Assembly (NCBI GenBank): GCA_050699715.1
Contig: JBOHFR010000019.1
Span: 8,139 to 72,138, forward strand
DNA: 64,000 nucleotides
Direction: 5' to 3'
DNA from: GCA-003244245 sp050699715
Lineage (GTDB): Bacteria; Actinomycetota; Actinomycetes; Mycobacteriales; Pseudonocardiaceae
Made by a program: the position numbers and the translations under genes
Shown here: in pieces, positions 51,049-58,889 of the stretch
Position numbering within the stretch: the first letter of the stretch is position 1
Layout: each line of letters starts with the position of its first letter
The notes under the pieces: model-generated
Databases searched by the model: none
Told to the model about the DNA's origin: nothing
The model's input: only the letters and a program-made list of their open reading frames with translations

Positions 51049-51642
51049 GTGACGGCGGTGCCGGCCCGCCCCGGGCGTGAGGAGCTCGGTGAGATCCTGG
51101 CGGGCCTGGACGGCCGGCGCCTGGTGGTCTGCGGCACCGACGCCGACCTGGCCGCGGTGCTGCTGCGGTTGCTGCGCACCGACATCGTAGGGAGAGTGGC
51201 GGTGGGGTACGTGCCGTTCTCGAGGTCCTCGGCGGTGGCCCGGCTCTGGGGCTTGCCGACGGCGCCCTCGACGGCGGCCGACCTCGCGCTGCGGGGCGAG
51301 CCGGATCGGGTGCCCCTGGTGCGTGACGACTCCGGTGGTGTGCTCGTGGGGCTCGGCGTGGTGGGGCCGCTGGACGGGGTGGCCTACTGTGACGACGAGG
51401 TGGTGCTGCGCGGGCGGGCCACCCGGCTGGAGGTGGCGCCGGACCGCGCGCTCGGGCTGGTGGTCCGGGTGGTTCACGGCGCGCTGCTTGGGCGCCGGGC
51501 GCGGCGTGCCGCCGGGCGCGCTGTGCAACTGGGTTGCCGGCCTACCGGGGTGTGGCGCGACGGTGTCGCCGACCGCACCACGGAGCGCTGGACCTGGTAC
51601 CGGCACACCGAGGACTGGCATCTGATCCGGCACCCCAGCTGA
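51049..51642 (+). CDS. Uncharacterised Pseudonocardiaceae-type protein
   Basis: GTG 51049 starts a 197-residue protein: GREELGEILAGLDGRRLVVC, GRVAVGYVPFSRSSAVARLW, PDRVPLVRDDSGGVLVGLGV, AYCDDEVVLRGRATRLEVAP and a C-terminal TERWTWYRHTEDWHLIRHPS. I know no domain name; the YVPFSRSS...LWGLP segment and a W-Y-R-H-T-E-D-W ending define it. Two 18-bp tandem GCCCGGTGGCCCGGTGCT repeats precede the start at 51001-51036. Fragments of its 3' half recur at about 58690-58800 and 60740-61078, so the gene has been duplicated and eroded nearby. Confidence 0.65.
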   Translation: MTAVPARPGREELGEILAGLDGRRLVVCGTDADLAAVLLRLLRTDIVGRVAVGYVPFSRSSAVARLWGLPTAPSTAADLALRGEPDRVPLVRDDSGGVLVGLGVVGPLDGVAYCDDEVVLRGRATRLEVAPDRALGLVVRVVHGALLGRRARRAAGRAVQLGCRPTGVWRDGVADRTTERWTWYRHTEDWHLIRHPS

Positions 51643-51691
51643 CCCCTGGTGTGTCCCGCTCTCCGGTCAGAGCCGCTGAACCATTCGACGA

Positions 51692-53380
51692 TCACGCCGA
51701 CGGCCTCGCGGTGATGGTCAGCAGCACCGGCTCGGTGCCCGCCCGCTGGCAGACCTGCTCGCAGCCGGTCTCCAAGGTGCAGCACAGCGAGCACACCGCG
51801 GCGCCGTGGTACGAGCAGTCGACCACGTCGGGCAGCTCGTAGGCGACGTCGCACACCGTGCAGGTGTGGGTGGCGCTCAGGTCTCTCGCACCGGAATCGG
51901 GGCCGGACACCAAGTTCGGCCGGGCCAGGTAGTAGCGGCCGCCGGTCAGCGTGGCGGTGATCGGGACCAGCACCATCGCCAGCAGCAGGGCGATGAACGG
52001 GCTCCACGCGGCGGCCACCGGCCCGAACGCGCCGAAGTAGGCGACCACCGAGACGATCGAAGCCACCACCATCGGCCCGAACCCGGCCGGGTTGATCGCG
52101 TACAGGTAGGCCCGCTTGAACTCCACGTAGGGTGGACTCAGCCCCAGCGGCTTGCAGATCACCAGGTCGGCGACGACCGCGCCGATCCAGGAGATGGCCA
52201 CGTTGGAGTAGAAACCGAGGATGTTGTTGAGGAACGCGAACGCGCCCAGCTCCATCAGCGCCAGCGCGATGCCGCAGTTGACCAGCACGTACCAGGCGCG
52301 TCCGGGGTGGCGGTGCAGCACCCGGGAGAAGAAGTTCGCGAACGACAGCGAGCCGGAGTAGGCGTTCGTCGTGTTGATCTTAATCTGGGAGACGACCACG
52401 AACAGCGCCGCCAGCGGCAGGGTGACCGCGCCCAGCACCGGCCGGACCGCCGCCACGTACGGTGCGATCGGCTCCAGCGCGGCGCTCGCGCCGACCGCCC
52501 CCAGCGCGCAGAAGGCCAGGAACGCCCCGCCGAGCTGCTTGAGCGCGCCCAGCACCACCCAGCCGGGACCGGCCGCGATCACCGCGGTCCACCAGGAACG
52601 TCGGTTGGCGTCCGTCTTGGCGGGCATGAAGCGCAGGTAGTCGGCCTGCTCACCGATCTGGCCGATCAGCGACAGGGCGACCCCGGCGCCGAGCCCGACG
52701 CCGGTCAGCGACAGGCCAGCACCAGCACCGGCGGTGCCCCCAAAGGAGGCGAACTGGGCGAAGCGCTCCGGGTGGGTGGCCAGCACGACCATGAACGGCA
52801 GCGCCAGTCCGACCAGCCACACCGGCTGGGTCCACATCTGCAGCTTGGCCAGGGCCCGCATGCCGAACAGCACGAATGGCAGCACGATCAGCGTGGTCAG
52901 CAGGTAGCCCAGGGCCAGCGGTAGCCCGAAGGCCAGCTGGAACGCCTGGGCCATGATCGAGCCTTCGAGTGAGAAGAAGATCACCGTGAAACTGGCGTAA
53001 ATCAGCGAGGTCAGCGTGGAGCCGAAGTAGCCGAACCCAGCACCCCGGGTGAGCAGGTCCATGTCCACGCCGTAGCGGGCGCAGGCGGAGGCGATCGGGA
53101 TGCCGGTCAGGAAGATCACCACGGCCGCCACCACGATGGCCAGCGCGGCGGAGGAGAACCCATGCAGCATCACGATGCTGGCGCCGATGGCGAAGTCGGC
53201 GAGGTAGGCGATGCCGCCCAGTGCGGTGGTGGCGACCGCGAACGGTGACCACGTGCGGAACGAGGCGGCCGCGTAGCGCAGCGAGTAGTCCTCGCTGTTC
53301 TCGTCGGCGGCGAGCTTGGCGTAGCGCCGTTTCGGTCCGCTGGGGGTCGTCAGGTTGGTTCTGGCGGCGACGTCAGTCAT
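51692..53380 (-). CDS. NCS1-family permease with Cys-rich C-terminal tail
   Basis: The 562-residue protein has the NCS1 (purine-cytosine/hydantoin) transporter layout with about 12 TM helices: SFRTWSPFAVATTALGGIAY, ARYGVDMDLLTRGAGFGYFG, GEQADYLRFMPAKTDANRRS and KINTTNAYSGSLSFANFFSR. A soluble tail (about residues 510-550) carries HTCTVCDVAYELPDVVDCSY and VCSLCCTLETGCEQVCQ, up to nine cysteines in zinc-finger-like spacing. Such CSLCC modules also occur, from memory, in transporter-sensor hybrids, but no kinase follows here. An AT-rich promoter region lies upstream at about 53430-53480. Substrate is probably a nucleobase or related ring compound. Confidence 0.83.
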   Translation of the reverse strand: MTDVAARTNLTTPSGPKRRYAKLAADENSEDYSLRYAAASFRTWSPFAVATTALGGIAYLADFAIGASIVMLHGFSSAALAIVVAAVVIFLTGIPIASACARYGVDMDLLTRGAGFGYFGSTLTSLIYASFTVIFFSLEGSIMAQAFQLAFGLPLALGYLLTTLIVLPFVLFGMRALAKLQMWTQPVWLVGLALPFMVVLATHPERFAQFASFGGTAGAGAGLSLTGVGLGAGVALSLIGQIGEQADYLRFMPAKTDANRRSWWTAVIAAGPGWVVLGALKQLGGAFLAFCALGAVGASAALEPIAPYVAAVRPVLGAVTLPLAALFVVVSQIKINTTNAYSGSLSFANFFSRVLHRHPGRAWYVLVNCGIALALMELGAFAFLNNILGFYSNVAISWIGAVVADLVICKPLGLSPPYVEFKRAYLYAINPAGFGPMVVASIVSVVAYFGAFGPVAAAWSPFIALLLAMVLVPITATLTGGRYYLARPNLVSGPDSGARDLSATHTCTVCDVAYELPDVVDCSYHGAAVCSLCCTLETGCEQVCQRAGTEPVLLTITARPSA

Positions 53381-53796
53381 CCGTGCCTCCTGGGGGATCG
53401 TGAGCCACGATAGGAACCTCTGTTTGCGGTCAGATGCACTTTACGTTATCTAAACGCACACAATTGTTTCAAAAGAGTTAACCCACATGAGCTATCCATC
53501 ATTCGGAGACTGTTCATAGGGTCATACGCCGGCCCTGGCGGCGGGGAAGTCGTCTACCGCGACAACGTGCGCCGGGTGTACCCGCTGCACTGGTACGGCA
53601 GCCGCAGTGCGTGACCCCCAGTGCGCCCGCAACGCTCAACCTCACAGGCAGACGGGCGAGGTCCAGAGCCGTGAACTCGACGAGACCGATGTGGAGCAGC
53701 CCAACAACGTCGGTGACATCGAGTTCACGGACAGCACCGACCGCGCACTGGCCACTCGTGTCTGACCGGCTGCCGCGCCACAATCAAGATGAAGTG
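53381..53796. other. Promoter region and gene debris
   Basis: About 53430-53480 is AT-rich (with TTATCTAAACG and CAATTGTTTC) and likely holds the permease promoter. 53521-53614 encodes VVYRDNVRRVYPLHWYGSRS followed by a stop, the end of an unrecognised gene. No complete gene is present. Confidence 0.5.
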
Positions 53797-54000
53797 ACCC
53801 TGATCTGTTTATCGACGCCAGCGCGGAGACCGGGTTGTTCGATCTTGCCGGCTTCGCGCTCGGCATCGAGCAGCTCATGGCCGTCTTCACACAGGTGGTC
53901 ACGGTTCCCGGGCTCCAACCCCGCATCCGGGATCGGGTCCTCGACTCGGCAGTACCACTGTGAGATCCGATGAGGAGCGGTTGCTCGACGACAGAACGTC
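53797..54000 (+). pseudogene. Truncated copy of the MNT/HepT module at 62715-63241
   Basis: Bases 53797-53976 are nearly identical to 62866-63043: LIDASAETGLFDLAGFALG, EQLMAVFTQVVTVPGL and the C-terminal PRIRDR, followed by the GTG start and first codons of HepT (RSDEERLL), which then degenerate at about 54000. The N-terminal nucleotidyltransferase active site (G-S-x-A-R-G) is absent. A clear duplicated remnant. Confidence 0.85.
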
Positions 54001-54230
54001 ATCGGGATGCCCCCCCGGGTGGTACACGACTATTTCTCCATTGACCTCTCGGCGGTGTGGCGAGCCTGCACGATCGACATACTCGCGCCTTGGGCCAATG
54101 CCATGAAGTGAGGGGCGGGGAACCTGGCGAGCATGTGGTGATGGTCACCTGCTTGACATCGCAGGTGCCGCCGCGCACTCAGCCGATCACAGGCGACTGT
54201 GGCCAGCCGACGGGACCACACTCTCCTTGT

Positions 54231-54281
54231 GATCACCGTTTGGGAAGATTCAGCGCGGCTGAATCTTCCCAAACGGTGATC
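54231..54281. repeat. Large hairpin, 24-bp perfect arms
   Basis: Arms 54231-54254 (GATCACCGTTTGGGAAGATT...) and 54258-54281 are exact inverted repeats around a three-base GCG loop; one more A-T pair extends it. It lies upstream of the EACC1/caspase unit and could be a terminator insulating that operon or the footprint of a palindromic element. Confidence 0.8.
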
Positions 54282-54314
54282 ATGAATCACAGGTGGCCTG
54301 ATCCGGTGGAGAAA

Positions 54315-54358
54315 CACCCTCGTGGGGGGTGCTCCGGGCAGTACCCCCCACGAGGGTG
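54315..54358. repeat. Second hairpin, 16-bp perfect arms
   Basis: CACCCTCGTGGGGGGT (54315-54330) pairs perfectly with 54343-54358 around a 12-base loop, only 33 bases after the previous hairpin. The two may form a tandem terminator before the EACC1 gene at 54569. 54001-54568 otherwise holds no supported gene. Confidence 0.75.
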
Positions 54359-54568
54359 CCCAGCAGGTGTGGCTGCACGCTGTTCCGGCGCCGCCAACAA
54401 CTCTGTTCTCCCAGGTCAGTTCCTGAACTGAGTGCCATTGCGCCTTGGGCCGCGCTGCTGCCTCCCCTGCGTCTGGTTCCGCCAGCTACATCTACACCGG
54501 CGCCTGCAGCGAGTACGTTCGACCACCCCGCAGTGCCCCCGAGTGGGCGGAACCACCAAAATGAGCGC

Positions 54569-54949
54569 GTGCAGTCACAGTCTGTGTTTGATCCGCGACT
54601 GAGCATCAGTGCCGAGGACGGCGACGTGCTCCGGTCTTTGCTTGATTGGTTGCGGCACGAGGACACCCTTCGGAGCCGGGTGCGCACGGCACGGACGCCA
54701 GTGCGACCTGGCGAGATGGGCGGGGTGCTCGACGTGTTGGAGGTGGCCCTCGGTTCTGGTGGGGCTGGTGCCGCATTGGCCGCCTCGGTGTCCAGCTGGC
54801 TGAGCCAGCCTCGTCGGACGGACGTGACGCTGACCGTGACCGCTGAAGACGGCCGTCGCATCGAGCTCGACGCCCGCCGTGTTCGGGATCCCGCTGTGCT
54901 GTTGCGCGAGGTCGAGCGGTTGCTCAGAACGGAGTCCGCTGAGCAATGA
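54569..54949 (+). CDS. EACC1-like effector-associated adaptor
   Basis: The 126-residue protein starts at GTG 54569 and is predicted to have alpha/beta parts: SISAEDGDVLRSLLDWLRHE, GGVLDVLEVALGSGGAGAAL, AASVSSWLSQPRRTDVTLTV and ARRVRDPAVLLREVERLLRT. The DVLRSLLDWL...LRSRV opening, a Gly-rich hydrophobic middle and a T-V-T-A-E-D-G-R-R-I-E-L-D-A beta hairpin are the pattern of effector-associated constant component 1 (EACC1), described by Aravind's group as a constant partner in NTPase-, caspase- and other effector-containing conflict systems. The ATGA overlap with the caspase gene supports a two-part system. Confidence 0.75.
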   Translation: MQSQSVFDPRLSISAEDGDVLRSLLDWLRHEDTLRSRVRTARTPVRPGEMGGVLDVLEVALGSGGAGAALAASVSSWLSQPRRTDVTLTVTAEDGRRIELDARRVRDPAVLLREVERLLRTESAEQ

Positions 54950-56472
54950 GCCAACCGCAGTTCCCCGACCCGGCCCGCTCCCGCGCACTGCTGATCGGCG
55001 CGAGTCACTTCACCGCCGCCGGGCCGGACCTGCCCGACATCCCCGCTGTGCAGGCGAACCTGACGGCGCTGCGGCAGGCGCTGACCAGCCCAGACACCGG
55101 GGTGCTGCGACCTGATTTCTGTCGCGTGCTGGCTGATCCGGCCAGTGTGGATGAGGTCGGCACGGCGCTGTCCGAGCTGGCGGCTACGGCCACGGACCTG
55201 CTGTTGGTGTACTACGCCGGGCACGGCCTCGTCGACGACCGTGGTCGGTTGCACCTGGCGTTGGCGCACACTCACCCGCACCGGGCTCGGTGGACCGCGT
55301 TCCCGCTGGAGCTGCTCCGTGAGGAGATCGCGAACAGCGCTGCGGCCACCCGGGTGCTCGTGCTCGATTGCTGCTTTTCGGGCCGGGCGATCGAGGCGAT
55401 GGCTGATGATCAGGGGGTGCTCAGCGGTCAACTTGAGGTGGCTGGCACGTACACGCTGACCTCCACCACCGCGAACGCTCCCTCGCACGCCCCGGTGGGG
55501 GAGCGGTACACGGCTTTCACCGGTGCCTTGCTGCGCGCGCTGGATGAAGCTAATCCGCTCACCCTGGACCAGATCCATGGCGCGGTCGACCGCGACCTCA
55601 CCGCGCGGAATCTTCCTCGCCCGCAACGTCGCGCCGTCAACACAGCCGGCAACCTCGCCCTCTCCCACGGCCCCACCACCAGATCAAACATCGAGCAGAC
55701 TGACTCCGACGCGGTGCGCTTCACCGGGGCACACTCGGCCAGGCACGTGCTGTCATACATGTTCCGCGTAGTTTTCGGGTTGTTCTGGTTCGTACTCCCG
55801 GTGTTCTTCCTCTGCTTTCCCGTCTTCCTTATCTTGGTTCTCGGCGAATGGATCTACTCCACGGTTGAATCCGAGATTGAACTTGCCGAGCATGTCAATG
55901 ATAACGCAGTCGGCTTTGCCGTCTTTGCCAAAGTCTTCCTTATTTTTCCTTTGCTTTGCCTTTTCTTTATTAGAGTTTTCAAGCGACTTAACCTGCGTCG
56001 TCGGTTCGGTTCCTTGCTTCGTTGGCTCACCGTGTTCAGCTTCCGCGGTTTCTGCAGGTTCGTCTCCAACCGGAAGAAAATTTATGTGCGGCAGCTCGCC
56101 GTTGGCCGGTCCGGCCTCACTATCCGACGAAAGGGCACGACAACCCACCTCCCCTGGCGGGACATTGCCCAGGTCGGTGTGGTGCAACCCGAACGCGGAG
56201 CGCTCAACTCCAGCTTATCTACCGCCCAGTACGAGCGGACGCACGTTCTTGCAGTGCGGCTGCGGCCAGAGATTCGCGTCCCCAACCTCGTGAGCATATT
56301 ATCCGACGAACACCGACAGCTCGGCTATCTTGGTCTGTGCACAGTGGAGGGTGTCGGATCCTCTCGCCAGGAGATGATCAGCGCACTGGAGCGGTTCGCT
56401 GGCGGCAAGCTGGTTCACAACTCCCGGCAATTCCTCGATCGCGACCCCCGGCTGCGACCCGAAATGGTGTAG
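54946..56472 (+). CDS. Membrane-anchored caspase-like protease (EACC1 partner)
   Basis: The 508-residue protein has an N-terminal caspase domain: RSRALLIGASHF, DLLLVYYAGHGLVDD with catalytic His93, and VLVLDCCFSGRAIEAM with catalytic Cys143 (Cys142 next to it). After about residue 265 two TM segments follow (about 271-301 and 322-346), then a soluble C-terminal region (YVRQLAVGRSGLTIRRKGTT, HLPWRDIAQVGVVQ) resembling a PH-like or YcxB-type domain. Bacterial caspase homologues coupled to EACC1 are candidate conflict or programmed-death effectors; membrane anchoring places the protease at the inner face. The TM-encoding part is richer in AT. The 3' end is duplicated at 58474-58575. Confidence 0.85.
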   Translation: MSQPQFPDPARSRALLIGASHFTAAGPDLPDIPAVQANLTALRQALTSPDTGVLRPDFCRVLADPASVDEVGTALSELAATATDLLLVYYAGHGLVDDRGRLHLALAHTHPHRARWTAFPLELLREEIANSAAATRVLVLDCCFSGRAIEAMADDQGVLSGQLEVAGTYTLTSTTANAPSHAPVGERYTAFTGALLRALDEANPLTLDQIHGAVDRDLTARNLPRPQRRAVNTAGNLALSHGPTTRSNIEQTDSDAVRFTGAHSARHVLSYMFRVVFGLFWFVLPVFFLCFPVFLILVLGEWIYSTVESEIELAEHVNDNAVGFAVFAKVFLIFPLLCLFFIRVFKRLNLRRRFGSLLRWLTVFSFRGFCRFVSNRKKIYVRQLAVGRSGLTIRRKGTTTHLPWRDIAQVGVVQPERGALNSSLSTAQYERTHVLAVRLRPEIRVPNLVSILSDEHRQLGYLGLCTVEGVGSSRQEMISALERFAGGKLVHNSRQFLDRDPRLRPEMV

Positions 56473-56517
56473 CAGCTCACCGTGTTCGCGAATGTCGCGT
56501 AGCAAAGTGAAGCCGGC

Positions 56518-56955
56518 TCAGTTGGTGACGCTGCGGCCGCAGTGGCAGCAGAAGTCGCGGTAGTCAGGGGCGGTGAACCAGTGGTCCCGCCAGTGCCTGG
56601 AGGCAGGGCGTTGCGACGTCGGGGAACACCGGTAAGGAGGTCCGTCCCGGGGGCGACACTCCGCGCCACGACCGTCCGATGCCTGCCACCACGTACCGAC
56701 GTTACTGTCGGTGAGATCCGGGGAAGGACTGTCGCAGCGGATCCACCCCCCACCCCGTGGGGCAGCAGGGGCGGAAGAGATGAACGCCAGAGCGGCGAGG
56801 GGCCCGTGCCACCACCGCGCGCCGCGCCACACCAGATGGCCAGCGGCATCGCCAAGGCCCCGCGCCGGGATGCCCGATCGGGACGGGGAGACGTGACCAC
56901 CGCGACTGCAAAAAATCTTGGAGCGGCCGTTGTTCGTATTTCGGTCCGTCGTCAA
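56518..56955 (-). CDS. Uncertain hypothetical protein with C-terminal Cys cluster
   Basis: Minus-strand frame of up to 145 residues starting at a TTG near 56955, ending RHWRDHWFTAPDYRDFCCHC then GRSVTN. The C-terminal C-C-x2-C is compatible with metal binding and its composition looks coding, but the first 90 residues are Gly/Pro/Arg-rich and unconvincing. It lies 28 bases downstream of the XRE regulator. It may be only a partly decayed gene. Confidence 0.35.
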   Translation of the reverse strand: MTTDRNTNNGRSKIFCSRGGHVSPSRSGIPARGLGDAAGHLVWRGARWWHGPLAALAFISSAPAAPRGGGWIRCDSPSPDLTDSNVGTWWQASDGRGAECRPRDGPPYRCSPTSQRPASRHWRDHWFTAPDYRDFCCHCGRSVTN

Positions 56956-56983
56956 CGGGCACGGCGCTCCTGGTGGCAGCGGC

Positions 56984-58300
56984 TCACGTATTCGCCTGAC
57001 TTAGGAGCAACGCCAACTGTTCGGCGGTCTCGCGTGTGCTTCCTGGTACGTGCTCATGCTGAAGTTCGGGCAGTATCCGGGCGAGCAGGACGACTCCTCG
57101 GGTGGAGGCCACTTCGCTGACCATGGGCGCGATTTGGCGCATGGTCGTCTCGGCATCGCTCCAGGCGCCGACCTTCACTTGCGCATCCAGTAAGTATCCC
57201 AGGTGCAGATAGCGACCCCTTACGTGACGTGGTGAGATCTTCCAGACCGATTGTTCGAACTTTCCCACCGCTTCGCGGGGACGTCCGAGATCGACGAGCG
57301 CCCTACCCTCGTGCCAGGCTAGCTCGTGCTCGTTAACCCACCATGCCCATTTCGGGTCGGTATCCCGCACGCCGTCTTGGTAGTGTGAGCGCGCTTGGTC
57401 AAAGAGCTTGAGCGCTCGCTCGTCCCCGCCTTGGGTCAGAGCGCGGGCTTTCCGCACCAGGAATAGTGTTTTAACTCGGGGTGAGAGTCGGTCGCGGCTT
57501 TCCAGTACTGAGCGCGCGAGATGGAGGGCTTCGTGGGGTCGTCCCAGATCGCCGGCGTGCATACTTGCGTTTTGGAGCGTGAGCAGCTCCATGCTCCGGT
57601 CGCCGGCCAGGCGGGAGAAATAGAGTGCCTCATGGTTCATCCGCCGCACCTCGGCCTGTCGATCGGCGTCGTAGAGCAGCCATCCGGCTACTTCGGCCAG
57701 CTCGCCTGCGATGGCCTGCAAGTCACGTTCAATGGCGCTTTCGTAGGTGCCGGTGCCAAGTTGCTGGTGCACCGAGCGAAAGAATCGCACGGCCAAGCGA
57801 GCCAAGTCGGCGCCGCCGAAACGATTATCCAGCTCGACGATGTGCCAGATGTGTTGCTGGACGGCTTCGAGGTATGCGGTGTCCGCGTAGGAGCTGACCG
57901 GAAAGGAAAGGGGCGCCGTCGGCGTGCCAAAATCATCGCTGACAGCGTGTGGTGATGCAGGTGACCCCGGCTGCCTGGCCTGGCGCAAGCGCTGAGCGTC
58001 CGCCTGATGACGCGCCCGGCTGGACAGTCGCTGTTGTTCGGCGTACTCCCGTTTGCTGGCAACAAGCTCGTCATAGCGCTTCAGGAGTGCCCCGTCGGCG
58101 TGCAGCAGTTCATCGATTGTTTGCCAGAATGGCCGGTCCGGCAACTGCTGGCCGTGCTCGATCTTGTTGATCGAGGTGCGGTCGTACCCGGTGTGCCGGC
58201 CCACCTGCGCTTGGCTCTGCTCCGTTGCCATCCGGAAGGTGGCCAGTGCCGCGCCGAGCTGGCGGCGCTGCGCCATGATGGCTTCCGGTTCCCGGCTCAT
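56984..58300 (-). CDS. XRE-family regulator with TPR-like domain
   Basis: The 438-residue protein has an N-terminal HTH (QLGAALATFRMATEQSQAQV, RHTGYDRTSINKIEHGQQLP) and a long helical repeat region from about residue 140 on (MNHEALYFSRLAGDRSMELL, LTLQNASMHAGDLGRPHEAL, YLHLGYLLDAQVKVGAWSDA). This architecture is common in actinobacteria, often paired with small downstream genes. ATG 58300 overlaps the stop of a small upstream fragment. It is convergent with the caspase gene, about 510 bases away, so it could control nearby conflict genes, but no operator is evident. Confidence 0.82.
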   Translation of the reverse strand: MSREPEAIMAQRRQLGAALATFRMATEQSQAQVGRHTGYDRTSINKIEHGQQLPDRPFWQTIDELLHADGALLKRYDELVASKREYAEQQRLSSRARHQADAQRLRQARQPGSPASPHAVSDDFGTPTAPLSFPVSSYADTAYLEAVQQHIWHIVELDNRFGGADLARLAVRFFRSVHQQLGTGTYESAIERDLQAIAGELAEVAGWLLYDADRQAEVRRMNHEALYFSRLAGDRSMELLTLQNASMHAGDLGRPHEALHLARSVLESRDRLSPRVKTLFLVRKARALTQGGDERALKLFDQARSHYQDGVRDTDPKWAWWVNEHELAWHEGRALVDLGRPREAVGKFEQSVWKISPRHVRGRYLHLGYLLDAQVKVGAWSDAETTMRQIAPMVSEVASTRGVVLLARILPELQHEHVPGSTRETAEQLALLLSQANT

Positions 58301-58482
58301 CTGGCCTCCTTCCTGGTCCGCTCAGGATTGACAGCGATCAGTAGAGCGTCACTCTGGTCTGCGCGCCATGTCAGCCCAGCCCGAGGGCCCCGGCCACGGG
58401 CTGGGTCGTATTCGTCGAGGAACTCCCGGCACCGCCGAGCCTCGACGTCCTCAGCCGGGTCTTCTCCCGGTGAGATGATCAA
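58297..58482 (-). pseudogene. Fragment of the small gene normally upstream of the XRE regulator
   Basis: The minus-strand frame reads ARRCREFLDEYDPARGRGPR and GLTWRADQSDALLIAVNPER, then stops overlapping the regulator start (ATGA). It looks like a genuine coding end with a conserved basic-helical pattern. The 5' end is lost where the caspase-gene fragment (58474-58575, opposite strand) begins, so insertion of that duplicate probably removed the start. A TTG at 58482 is the only in-frame start and has no ribosome site. Confidence 0.55.
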
Positions 58483-58575
58483 AGTGTTGGAGCGGTTCGC
58501 CGGAGCCAGGCTGGTCCATGGTTTCCGGTAATTCCTCGATCGTGACCCGCAGCTACGACCTGGCATGGTGTAGTA
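58474..58575 (+). pseudogene. Copy of the caspase gene 3' end
   Basis: Bases 58474-58575 match 56377-56472: both read GEMI/EMIS...LERFAGAR/GGKLVH, then (R)QFLDRDP.LRP.MV and a TAG stop. In this copy a TAA interrupts the frame after VHGFR. Only about 100 bases remain. It shows that the caspase locus has been duplicated locally. Confidence 0.8.
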
Positions 58576-58689
58576 CGAGGTCATGATCACACTGTAGTTT
58601 CTCACACCGGACCATCTGTACGGTTGGTGATCTGCGTGCGGCGATGGACTGCTCGGACACCGGGTACGGCACGCTCGCGGAGCGAGCCA

Positions 58690-58800
58690 TACCGAGCCAG
58701 GCAACTGGGTTGCCCGCCTACCAGCGTGTAGCGCGACGTGCCGGCGGTCGCGCCACCGATCACTGGAGCTGGTACCGCCCAGTCGAGACGCCTGAAGCTG
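58690..58800 (+). pseudogene. Eroded copy of the 51049-51642 gene 3' end
   Basis: The segment CAACTGGGTTGCCCGCCTAC at about 58699 and the following bases match 51527-51600 with substitutions and small indels, ending near a WSWYRP-type codon run. No frame persists. 58576-58689 has nothing recognisable. Confidence 0.65.
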
Positions 58801-58889
58801 AATCGGCACGCGGTGGCCCGGACCTGGGCATATGCCGTTGCTGTGCTGAACGGCCCGGTTTTGTCGGTGTCGCGTTGTAGCGTGATCTC

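Noticed and set aside
54280..55668. 462-residue minus-strand open frame opposite EACC1/caspase
   Set aside because: Plus-strand genes have catalytic motifs, coupling and correct codon use; the reverse frame has none.
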